A stretch of DNA of 64,000 nt. Source: Symsagittifera roscoffensis. Its lineage: Eukaryota > Xenacoelomorpha > Acoela > Convolutidae. The DNA lies in NCBI RefSeq assembly GCF_963678635.1, contig NC_087064.1:29244189-29308188 (forward strand), given 5' to 3'. A program made the position numbers and the translations under genes. The notes beneath the pieces are model-generated. The model saw only the letters and a list, made by a program, of their open reading frames with translations. It did not search any database and was not told the DNA's origin. Positions 54,437-64,000 of the stretch are shown in pieces (position 1 is the stretch's first letter; every line of letters starts with the position of its first letter).

Positions 54437-56125
54437 TTTCTTTAGTTTTCTTCCATTGATATCAATTTTGAGCTCCTCGTTCGGTTCTTTCATTTTCAGT
54501 AATAATTTTGCAGTTTTCTTGGTTTAAAAAATTGGTTAAGTGGTTTTCAGATGCTTAACATTTTTCGTGCACGGTTGTACTTTAAGAGTTTGAGGACAAT
54601 TTGAGGCGTGTCTTTCCCGGCCACCAAGATCTCTCTGCTAAGCGCTTCATTCCTGCTTGGCCCGAGTGAAGTGAAAGGATAACGTCCACTGCCGCTGATT
54701 GCAATTGATTCAGAATTGCAATTTTCTCATCAAGCACGGTTATCCCTTGTTTGACGCTCATGCCGTTCTAGTTTTGATGATGATACTGGCCTAATTTTTG
54801 ACATTTCTCCTCGTCGTTATTGATGATGCAGTCCCGCTTCTCTCTTAATTTTTCGTCTCACTCTGTCAGAGCAACGAGTACTCTCTTGTTGGAGATTTTC
54901 GCAAACTCAACCTCTAACAGGTCTGTTTTTGTCAGTACTTTTTCCTCGTTGTTGTTCCCTTCAACATTCGGTTTTGACATAAGAGACTTTAGTTCTTTTC
55001 GAACAGCGATTTTTCTATTTTTCTTCTCTGCTTTATGAGCCTTTCGTTCTCCCTCAACAGAAATTTTGTCCTGGAACTTATCCTGAAAACGCTTCGGATT
55101 CCCATCTTTTTTAAATTGATTTGATTATTCCTTCCTCTCGTTTTTCTGCAACTTTCCTCTTCTTCTTGAAAAGTGTGCCTGTGGTATCTATTTTGCTGAC
55201 TCCCTCAGTCGTATGATTCTCGCCGGCATAGTTTTCTCAATCTCAAACACTTAGTTCACATAATCAAACAATTTTGCAGTTTTGGGGATTCGTTCCAAGT
55301 ATTTCCGTGTTCAGTTTGCTTTTTCTAGCTTTAGTTCAATTTGCAAAAAATTACTACTCTTATAGTGCTGAACCTTATCACTAACAGCTTCGAACTGATC
55401 AACTTAACATTGTTCAGGTTTCGGTTTGCTAATTTTTGCGTTCTTTTTGAAGTGTGAATTTTTCGCACTGAGTTAAAAAATCAAAGTTGGGCAATTATGG
55501 GTTTATTTCCTTACTCGTTTTCAAACTGCAATTATGCTTCGATCAGCCTCTGAATTGCTTATCGAGCGAAGGGAAATTACGTAAAATTTTACTAATTGAG
55601 TTATTTTGAGAACAACTATTTCATCAAATTTCAAGTTCGGTTTTGATTTTTTGGTCGAAAAACCACATTTAACAGGAATTAGCTCAATTTGAAAAACTTT
55701 AATGAAATCAGATGATCTATCCATTATTTATTTCCAGTTGGTCAAAGATAAAGTTTTTAAGACAACAGAAAACACTACTTTAAACACAATTTGGAAATAT
55801 GTGGGAAAGGTAATTAGTCTAAAGAAGTGCTTGGAGCAGCCCGTGAATGAAAAAGACCTTGGAAGTTGGAAAATGTGGAATTTGCGTCACTCTTCCTCAC
55901 TTCGGCCGAAATTAGATATAATTTTTTTGAGCTCGAATTATTAGGTGTTGTATGTTCGAATGAGCATTTTCATTTTTGCTCGTATGATCAACAATTCACT
56001 CCGGTCGAAGACCATAAAACTTGTATTTGTGGTCTTAAACTTAACCGTTCAAATAAAACAAAGTACGCTAACTAGTTGGATAGATCATCTGATTCCATAA
56101 AAATTAAATGTGGTTTTTTGACTAC
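54437..56125. repeat. 1.69-kb tandem duplication, unit 2
   Basis: Second copy of 52748-54436. A few percent divergence. Its left arm (55285-55680) is the inverted complement of 56126-56510, which lies just beyond the unit. Confidence 0.9.
55880..56075 (+). pseudogene. Gypsy RNase H fragment on the opposite strand (unit 2)
   Basis: ASLFLTSAEIRYNFFELELL then GVVCSNEHFHFCSYDQQFT and VEDHKTC: the standard SRxLTxAExxYxxxExELLAVV and TDHK blocks. It is the duplicate of 54190-54385 and is opposite in strand to the surrounding gag/protease/RT. Confidence 0.8.
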
Positions 56126-56510
56126 ATTTCGCGTTTTTTGACCTAAGAATCAAAACCATCCTTGAAATTTGACGAGACAACAGTTGTTCTCAAATCAACT
56201 ATATTAGTAAGATTTAACGTAATTTCGTTTCGCTCGATAAGCAATAGAGGGGCAGATCAAAGCATATTTGCAGTTTGAAAACGAGCAAGGAAGTAAACCA
56301 ACAAATACCCAACTTTGATTGCTTAACTGAGTGCAAAGAATTCAAATTTCAAAAATAGCGCAAAAAATAGCAAATCAAAACCTTAAGTTGATCACTTAGA
56401 AGTTCTTAGTGATAACGTTCAGCACTATAGGAGAAAATTGTTTTTGCAAACTGAAATAAAGATAGTAAGTAGCGAACTGAACACGGAATTATTTGGAACG
56501 ATTCCCTATA
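56126..56510. repeat. Right arm of a large inverted repeat
   Basis: Reverse complement of 55285-55680, with differences: CGAGCGAAGGGAAATTACGT pairs with 56221-56241, the AAACTGCAATTATGC area with 56266-56280, and the CGTTCCAAGTATTTCCGTGT block with 56477-56504. About 420-430 bases (RNase H) separate the arms. Confidence 0.75.
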
Positions 56511-57000
56511 GCAACATGTCATGTATTGGTAGGTGCCCGTGGCCACTCCACCAATATTGATACAGCTACAACTTTATCTTGTTTCAGGAAGCAACTTCAA
56601 TTAGTTTTATGCAAGTGTATTGTCGAAAACAGTGAATGTCGCCAGAATTGCCTTCAGACATGACTTATTCTATTGCATCAATTAGATTTTCAATATTATG
56701 ATTCTGGTGTTTATTCATGTGAATTGCGGTGCTCAGTTCGTTCAAATCTAATGCCAACTTGGTTGTTTTTTTGTTTCCTTTTGTATTAATAGAACGATAG
56801 GGGAAAAAACTAGAAGTCGTAACATTTTTTCAATTTCCTAATGTTTCCTCAATATTCTATATTTTTGATCTCATCCATTACTTCATGTTTAAAGTTGATC
56901 GAAACTTGCAGTCGTTTTTGATGCCTTAGTGTGGAGTGCTTTTTTAATTTTGAATTAACAATAAATTTTTTCGCTATTCAGTTTTTTTTTCTTCAATTAC
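56511..57000 (-). pseudogene. Gypsy reverse transcriptase fragment (minus strand)
   Basis: The minus frame centred on 56757 reads LALDLNELSTAIHMNKHQNH then NIENLIDAIE before a stop. This fits the RxCxDxRxLNKAxxxxxxPxPxIExLI opening of Ty3/Gypsy RT. The YxDD block is not present here; the element is rearranged downstream. Confidence 0.65.
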
Positions 57001-57199
57001 CACCGGAAATTTTTTTTGCAAGTTGAACTTTTAGTGATATTAATAATGAAATTTTATTTAACTTTAACTGTGAGACAATTTGCGACCCATAATTTGCGAC
57101 CCTGTTATCGTCCACCTCTGTCTAGAAAAGGTCGCTCACCAACCAACCATTGGGTTTCGGTAACTTATAGTACCCTGTCCGAATCCTGCAAAACGCTCG

Positions 57200-57345
57200 C
57201 TCCGAAGGCTATTGATGCCATACTTATTGCCAATTTTGTTGGCTATTGCTGCCATACGCCAGGGCATCAAACTCGTAGTACTTCCACTATCCACTACAAA
57301 CAAAAGCTCATTAATGCGTACTCACAGCGGCATCTTTCGCTTCTT
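57200..57345 (-). pseudogene. Gypsy aspartic protease fragment (minus strand)
   Basis: The minus frame reads INELLFVVDSGSTTSLMPWR, with the D-S-G-S active site at 57294-57271 and a hydrophobic strand before it. The frame ends near the FAGFGQGTIS block, where the flap follows. Sits between the zinc knuckle and RT, as expected for gag-PR-RT read on the minus strand. Confidence 0.8.
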
Positions 57346-57369
57346 GTCTGTCGGAATTACTTTGAATGT

Positions 57370-58300
57370 TTCTGTTTTTTTTGCAGTTTGTAATGGAACT
57401 ATCCTTTCATTCCTTCGCTACTTTTGATTCTTTTGTCACATCATCATTGCGTTTAGATGATAGTCGTACGATGAATCCGAATCAAAAAGTTGTAATTGCT
57501 ACACCAACTGTATCAGACTTGTTGACTCTAAATCGTAGCTCTTCCCATCCTGATCATCACCTTGCTCTTTCCCAAGACGAGATAAAAGTTGCAAACGAAC
57601 TGAGGTCTCGATCCGCGTTCACCTCTCGACGATCTGCGTACTCATTGTCTTCCCAATTAGCACCAGATTGGCCGTGTTCGACTCCACTCATGCCCATTTT
57701 AGCAAATAGGTTTTTCATGCCACATTTTCTGCAATCTTGATGATGAAAACCTCATGGCTGGGAAAACTAGACATTGCTGCCCTGACTACGAGTTTCCATT
57801 TGAATTTCAAGGATTGCCTCGACGAAGTTATCTCCGCTGAACGAGTTGCCATATGCACCTTATTCCTGGATAGTCTTGGCGTTTTTTTGTCTGCTCTAAT
57901 GGTATTGTGTACTCTACAGTCTTTTCTTGAATCATTACTTTCTTCATGAGTTCATCCTGAACCTCTGAATTTGACATATTGATTACAATTATGTCTCTGA
58001 CCATTGTGTCTGCTCCTGCCCCAAACTCGCAGTGTTCTGCCAGGCCCACAAGTGACAGTAGAAATTATTCAATGATTCTGTTTTTGCTCGTTTCCATGAA
58101 AAACTGTAACGTTCGAACCTTTTGGTTTATCAGTTTCCGGAAAAAAAACCTTCAGGTTCCGCTAAACATCTTCATTGTTATAAAATCGTTGTTGATATAA
58201 GCTTTCAAAATGTCTTTCGTAATAATTTTGTCCCTCCTTTTCGATTGAAAAAATCCGAGTGGCATGGCTTTTCTCATTGCCGTATCCCATGGACTATTGT
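57370..58300 (-). pseudogene. Gypsy gag with zinc knuckle (minus strand)
   Basis: The minus frame 58049-57828 reads LAEHCEFGAGADTMVRDIIV then VQDELMKKVMIQEKTVEY. This is the conserved gag block of Ty3/Gypsy elements (LAxxCxFG, MxRDRxV). At about 57745-57710 comes HQDCRKCGMKN, the start of a CCHC knuckle. Frameshifts divide it. Confidence 0.75.
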
Positions 58301-58400
58301 CGCATAATACTTTTACGTTTCGAACATCTTCACATTTGTTCTGTCACCTTTTTCTAGTTTTTGTGCTCTGAATGTTATGATCTCTAGTATTCATAACCGT
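58281..58400. repeat. Dispersed direct repeat, copy 1
   Basis: CGTATCCCATG, then CATTTCGAACATCTTCACATTTG-like sequence and TCTGTCACC recur at 60301-60415. Copy 1 is inside the gag region, so copy 2 is a scrap of the same Gypsy family. Confidence 0.75.
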
Positions 58401-58639
58401 TTTGCTATCTACGGCTGGTTCCTCCACTGGAGGTGCCGTTAACGTAACTGCTGCAGGTTTCGGCCCTAATAACGTATTCTACGTTATTCCACTTTTCGAA
58501 ACTAATGGCAGTTTTAAATTATTGCTCCATCTATACTAATCTGTCGGTAGTTTGGCCGTCTGCCGGTCTTGAATCGATATGTTAGGCGGTTTCTTTGCTC
58601 CAATGGCTTTTAGCTGGCTGCTCCATGAATATAGCGTGA

Positions 58640-58830
58640 TTTTTGCTATGATAAAGTACCTAACCTAAGGAATCTAAATACTGATTCCTGGAACTCAATA
58701 AATAGCTACTTACTATCAATGTTATTTCATTCTTTAGAACACTGTTCCAGATCAAATCGTAACGACAAGTAAACAATGTGTTATCAAATAAAGTTTGGCC
58801 AAGCACAAGTCAACATCAAATAAGACAATG
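58640..58830 (-). repeat. Possible 5' LTR remnant of the minus-strand Gypsy element
   Basis: Partner of 51390-51570. It lies directly before gag in the minus orientation, where a 5' LTR belongs. The two are diverged, so the element is old. Confidence 0.5.
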
Positions 58831-60300
58831 ACCTTAGCGTAAATACGAGATCTATCTCAACACGTAATGATAGCACCACCACATAATAGATCATCAGTGG
58901 CATATGACCATCCTACATCATAACGATAGATTTAAAGGAAAATGCCATTTATGTCCTGAAATCGACAAAAATGCTAGCTCAAATTTCTCCCTGATAAAGC
59001 TTCTTAGTTTATCTAGATATTTTAGATTGTAGAAATTACAAAAAATCTCGGAAGAGAAGAAGAAGAACAAAAGACAAGACGAGAAAGCGAATGTTTCTAA
59101 AAAACATCTGAAGAGACATTGTTGAGAAGAACATTTCACTTCTTGTAGCTATTCAGACTGTTTGGTTCTTTTCACAGCCTTGTTCTAGAAAAGTACAGCA
59201 TCACTATATTGTAATTTACCGGATGGTTTTATTGCAGAACAACCGACTTATTAACCACTTAGTTCTTCAAAATTCTGAAGTGAAAACGGAGTCAGTTTTA
59301 AGAGAATTTAAGCTTTATTGAATTTGTTAATCAGTTCTCTTTTACCTCATTAATAACCCATTTCTTTTTTTAACCACATGAGCAAAAAAAAATTATTTAA
59401 AAAAAAAATCGTGTTTTTGAACGTTTTTCGAACGTAGCAAATATAGCGCTTTTTCCTCAGGGATTCGACCACCTGCCCTCCTCTTGTACTGTTTTGAGAT
59501 GCATTTTTCGCTAAATGACCTTGCAATTTTTCTACAGGCGCTTTTGGCGCCAATCTGTTCCAATTTTGAGGGAGGAGCGCGCCCGATAAAAACGCGATTT
59601 TTTGGTCGAAACTTTCCAAAGAATTCCTAGAAACAAATTTTTTGGCCTTTCTTCCAAAATTTGATTGCAGCACAGAAAATTGATCAAATTAGGCTCTTTA
59701 TAGTGATTTGGGAGAGCTCAGAAAGTTAATTTGGTCGACCTTAAAAAAAAGATCGACAAAACTTTCAACATTTTTTGAAAATCCACCCCCTCGACAAATT
59801 CCTAGATCCGCGCCTGATTGTGAGGCTAAAGAAAAACCTAAAGAGTTGATCGCGAGGCTAAAGAGTTAAAGGCCGGAAACTGCAGCGGGTCACTCGTGCG
59901 ACTAATACTACATGGGTCGAACATCGTACATACTCTCGAACCGTTCCCTTGCTAGATAATTCGACCATTTGACCATTCGACAAGTCGACCATTCGACCAT
60001 TCGGCTAGATAAGTCGACCATTAATTCATGATACGGATTCGACTTTACATGACCATCAAAATTATTGCTGCAATTTGTTTGAAGACTGAAAAAATCAGGC
60101 TAGGGCTGGATTATGATCAAGTTAGGCTCGAACTTTGGTTGAAGTAAGCAATCAAATTTTTTTAAATGCATTTTTTGAGCGGAAACTGCTTCATAGGCAA
60201 TTACAAATAGTCAAAACTTTGATGTCTTGGACCTGATGCAAGCAGTATTGACATTATACGCCTCAATATTTGTAACGGTCTTTATAAAAAGACACCTTTT
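58831..60300. other. Intergenic, no gene recognised
   Basis: The minus open frames at 58918-59139 and 59350-59673 have no recognised domain. A small cluster of TCGACCATT units lies at 59950-60022. Confidence 0.4.
59950..60022. repeat. TCGACCATT short tandem cluster
   Basis: Six or so variants of TCGACCATT within about 75 bases, spaced 9-20 bases apart. Imperfect minisatellite-like decay. Confidence 0.7.
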
Positions 60301-60415
60301 TTCTCCTTTCCGTATCCCATGAATTATTAACACTCCTACATTTCGAACATCTTCACATTTGCTCTGTCACCCTGTTCTAGACTGTGTGTTCCGAATGTTA
60401 CAATCTCTTAAGCAA
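60301..60415. repeat. Dispersed direct repeat, copy 2
   Basis: Diverged match of 58281-58400; an isolated piece of the Gypsy gag region. Confidence 0.7.
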
Positions 60416-60997
60416 ACCGTAACGTTTGAAAAAAAGTACATAAGTTGATGCTCAGGGCATACTTTGACAACGCAACGAGTCACTAAATGGTGCCCTGAGA
60501 TGCAAGTAAATGAAGTTTTATTTACTTCATTCTTCTAGGTGTCAGGGCAGGAAAATGCGGCAAGCGAAACTTCAAATTTCGTGGTCCAAAACTGTGGATC
60601 GATTTGGTGTTTTGTTCGAAAAATGAACTAAACGACTCTCGAGGGGTACTAGTATGATAGTTGGGTCCCACTAAAAAGCAAGTACGAAAGATGGGTCCCG
60701 CAGTTTTTGAGAAAACTTCAAAAACACTAGTAGACAAATGCTAGCCATGTTTTCGAACAATTCAAGGCACCTAATTTTTTCTTCAGGGCCATCTTAATTT
60801 TAGGGACCCAACTATCTTACTTTAACCTAAGTAAGAAATTACGGATATTTCTATGCAGACAGGAGTTTATGACAAACGGAAACAATGAACCTAAACTATA
60901 ATCAAGTCAACCTTATATTGGTATTTTCACACAACTGAAACCAAAAAAAAAGTTCTGATAAATAAAAAATAATTGATGTTCCCGACTGTTGTATTTG
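60416..60997. other. Intergenic, nothing recognised
   Basis: The minus frame 60522-60737 has no domain. Sequence ends at the N gap. Confidence 0.4.
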
Positions 60998-61197
60998 NNN
61001 NNNNNNNNNNNNNNNNNNNNNNNNNNNNNNNNNNNNNNNNNNNNNNNNNNNNNNNNNNNNNNNNNNNNNNNNNNNNNNNNNNNNNNNNNNNNNNNNNNNN
61101 NNNNNNNNNNNNNNNNNNNNNNNNNNNNNNNNNNNNNNNNNNNNNNNNNNNNNNNNNNNNNNNNNNNNNNNNNNNNNNNNNNNNNNNNNNNNNNNNN
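60998..61197. other. Assembly gap (200 N)
   Basis: Exactly 200 N; true size unknown. Confidence 0.98.
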
Positions 61198-62830
61198 GCT
61201 CAAGTGTTTTACTTCCTTGTATAAAAACACTTGAGTTTTCAGCTGTTTTTATTTGAATTCGTACAACTGAGCATTGCTGAAGTAAAAACACTTGACAATA
61301 TTTAAGAGTTTATCACACGAGTTTAAATAAATTTCCAGCAGAATACAGGATAGTTCATGTCGAATAATAATCAAACTGATTTTAATGTTTTACAAGAAAA
61401 ATTTTCTAAGTTTTTCGAAGCAAGAGAATCCGCCTAGGGTAAAACAGAGGCCCTCCAATGCTCACCCTAGTGACAGTTGTTTTACTCAAAGTTTCTTAGT
61501 TCTTACGAAATAGTTTCCACGGAAAAAGCTAACATTTGAATCACAAAATTTTGAAACAAATTTGTTTGAAAAGACAAAACTCTATGTGTATCCTCTGCAG
61601 TGGATCCTTAATTGAATCCCCTCACAGGTTCTGGATAATTTTTCCTTCTTTTCTTCTGAAAATTTTAGATTAATTTTCATTAAGTAGGCCGGAAACTTTT
61701 CAAAATCTTGGGAAAATTTTGAAAGCAAAATTGCTCATCTTATCTTCTTTGAAAATCATCAAAAAAATGAAAAAAAATTTGCTATCATTGTTTTTTTTTC
61801 TTCAAGATTTTCTTCAAGATATATTTCAAGATTCTTTGGCAAGAACTCTCCAAAATATCCAAGATTTTCATTTGACTAATTAGATTTCCATGATATCCTG
61901 GAACGGTTCCTAGTAGGTGTCCAGGCCTGGTTTTCCAATTTTATTATTTGTCTTACGTTGCGTTGTTTTAGTCTTGTTCTTACGTCGATAAACTAAGATG
62001 AAACACCAAAGGTTAAGAGAGGTATATCGTGGTCAACAATTATTTCAAAAACTTTGAACTCCTGCCAGGGTTCCTAGACGGCTCCTTCCAGGAACTCCAG
62101 GATTACCCTGAACCTGGCTAGGTAACCCGGGAAGGTTCTTCAAAATTTTTCAAAAATATCAAAGATTGATGGACTTGTTAAATAACCGTTTATTTGGACC
62201 AGTTTTGTGCCGAGTGTATTGCGAAGGTATTTATTTGGAACAGTATTCTCCCCCGTTTGATACGAATTAACAGATACTTGTTAAAGTTTCGTAACGGCTC
62301 CTTCGACTTCATTATATACTAACGCCGTTTTCCTACTAAAAAGAGCCTGTTGCGCAGAAATATTTGCTAAATATGTTAGCTATAGGGTTTTTTTTGAGGG
62401 GGATCAAAAAGAAAAAAACGGCTGAATAAACTCTTCAAAAAACCAATTCCCAATCCACAACAGACTGTTGGATGAAAAAGCCCGTGATGGCCAATGGCAT
62501 AATTTTTTTTGGTCTGTTAGAAAGTACTGTACTTTTGTGGGGGTTATCAAGCTCGTATTACGCTTGTGGGGTGTAAGGGTATTAAAGTTGAGGCTTAGAA
62601 CCTCTTAACTGTGGTACATTTCAATATTTTGTATTGCAATTAAGTCTTTTGAACAATTTGTTACAAAAAACTCATTTTGTATCCAAAAATCTAGACTCAA
62701 TTGAACACTTTCAGTTATCACTCCGTCTTGAATCAGCAATTGAAAGGCATCAAGATTATATTATGAATGGTGTTATTCGACATAAGGTTGATTTGCGTGG
62801 GCTACATTGAAATACGGTAGATTGATATAT
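61198..62830. other. Intergenic, nothing recognised
   Basis: AT-rich with no supported gene, repeat or RNA. Short self-similar stretches (CAAGATTTTCTTCAAGATAT near 61803) are low-complexity. Confidence 0.4.
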
Positions 62831-63030
62831 TGGCTAAAATGTCATAAGGTAGATTAGATTAGCATAATGTAGATTGGTATAATGTAGATTGATATAATGT
62901 AGATTGGTATAATGTAGATTGGTATATAGAGTAGGTTCTCATAGGGTAAATTGTAGATTGGTATATTGGATAGAAAAGAAACTTATTATGTAGATTGATG
63001 TGTAGATTCAAGACATAACTTGGAATTGTG
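62831..63030. repeat. GTAGATTGGTATAAT imperfect tandem repeat
   Basis: Between about 62848 and 62935, near-identical units of about 17 bases (TAATGTAGATTGGTATA type) run head to tail. Looser GTAGATTG copies continue to about 63030. No coding content. Confidence 0.8.
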
Positions 63031-64000
63031 TAGATTGTTATGCTGCCGTTTTTTGTCGGTATTTACAGGCGTAGTTGAGATAGTAGCTTCGGGTCTTTCC
63101 CTTTTTGTCCCAGTCTACTATTAACAGCTATAACCTCACAAAACGCTGTACTTCTATGGGGTCGCTATATTTTGCTGAGGGGGCTACAATGGGAAAGATA
63201 TCGCGTTTTCGTGTCCATTTATTTTATTTTATGCTAATATTTTGTATGGTTTTTCAAACAGACTAGCAAAATCCTAGTATTGTGAACCAACGTACTAGAA
63301 ACGAGGCTTTTAAGCCTTTCATGAGGGCTTGTCAGATCAAACTGATCACTAAAGTCTCGAAATTGTTTCGATGATCGTCCAGCTCGGAAAATAGTTCAAA
63401 TCTTCTGCATCTTAAATCGCTAAAATTAAGATCATTAGTTTTCAGGAATTATTAGAGTGCATATTAACTGTAAATTATTTGTTCAATCAATTTTACGGAG
63501 AAAACTTTTGCAAAAATTGGTCGTTAGCTGCTTGTTCCATAAAAAGCTATTATTAATTTGTCGTTTATTTTCAATCCTCGGCATAGTCTCCTGGTTTATG
63601 ACGACAACGTTTTTGAATTATTGATCAACTTTTTAGAATTTATGAGTTTAGCACTCAATCAAAAACTACATTTCAACTCGCAATTGGATGAAAACGGATG
63701 CGTTACACTGTTGGGTTGTTTCCGCTTTTTGCACAAATGCCAATCATAAATGTCTAGAGCAAAAAAGGATATAACTCAACGTCATTTTGCACGTTCATTT
63801 TCAGCGGATGATTTATAGAATTTTATGGAAAAAAACCATTGTCTAAACCGAAAAAATGAAAACAACAAATAGTCGAACCAATAAAATTTTCTAACAAAAA
63901 TTTTAGCTTAAATCGACGCAATTATCTTCTATAAATGTCTTATTGTTTACCCAGATTTTATAAGCCTGGATGAACAAAATCACTAGTCATACAATTACAC
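63031..64000. other. Intergenic, nothing recognised
   Basis: The plus open frame at 63558-63749 (63 codons) has no domain and no ATG-context or splice support. Otherwise AT-rich DNA. Confidence 0.4.

Noticed and set aside
57016-57740. Plus-strand open frames at 57.0-57.7 kb
   Set aside because: The opposite strand gives clear protease (D-S-G-S) and zinc-knuckle motifs, so these are shadows.

Overview
The window looks like non-coding-rich, AT-rich nuclear DNA from an invertebrate animal. Evidence: spliced exons with GT/AG borders, animal-type protein domains (C2 plus IPT/TIG, caspase-like), and a BEL/Pao LTR retrotransposon, a group known from animals. I cannot name the lineage. There are no rRNA genes, no CRISPR, no bacterial operons, and two 200-base N gaps (1267-1466, 60998-61197) that mark a draft scaffold.

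Layout. 0-1.2 kb: a C-rich repeat and one caspase-like exon fragment. 2.3-9.5 kb: three diverged tandem copies of a long unit (A, B, C), the first partial. 9.9-10.9 kb: a foldback element of about 1.03 kb with roughly 500-bp inverted arms; pieces of the same family recur up to 18 kb. 11.2-12.0 kb (minus): a Lys/Ser-rich coding exon. 12.3-24.3 kb (minus): three phase-compatible exons of one host gene, encoding a C2 domain, a Sec5-like IPT/TIG domain and a charged helical tail, with a first visible intron of about 10.3 kb. That intron and the gene's upstream flank hold a dead LINE (19.4-20.1 kb) and a family of about 200-300 bp MITEs with perfect or near-perfect 8-bp target duplications. 26-32 kb: no recognised gene. 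32.15-33.52 kb: a hAT transposon remnant with a perfect 8-bp target duplication, itself split by a second hAT-like MITE.

35.4-51 kb: two degraded Ty3/Gypsy copies (plus strand), the first region interrupted by a structurally complete but coding-dead BEL/Pao element (38185-47274; LTRs of 383 and 433 bp; 5-bp target duplication ACAAG). Both BEL LTRs contain a tRNA-like sequence with consensus Pol III A and B boxes. A 22-bp minisatellite of 20 near-identical copies lies at 49095-49534. 51.4-58.8 kb: a degraded minus-strand Gypsy element (gag, zinc knuckle, protease, RT) containing a 1.69-kb tandem duplication in which RNase H fragments sit on the opposite strand inside inverted repeats. 59-64 kb: mostly featureless, with short repeat clusters.

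The genes do not form a pathway. The window is mainly a record of transposon insertion, nesting, duplication and inversion around one real host gene (12-24 kb) and a few exon fragments. Exon borders were picked by eye from frame and splice consensus and need transcript support.
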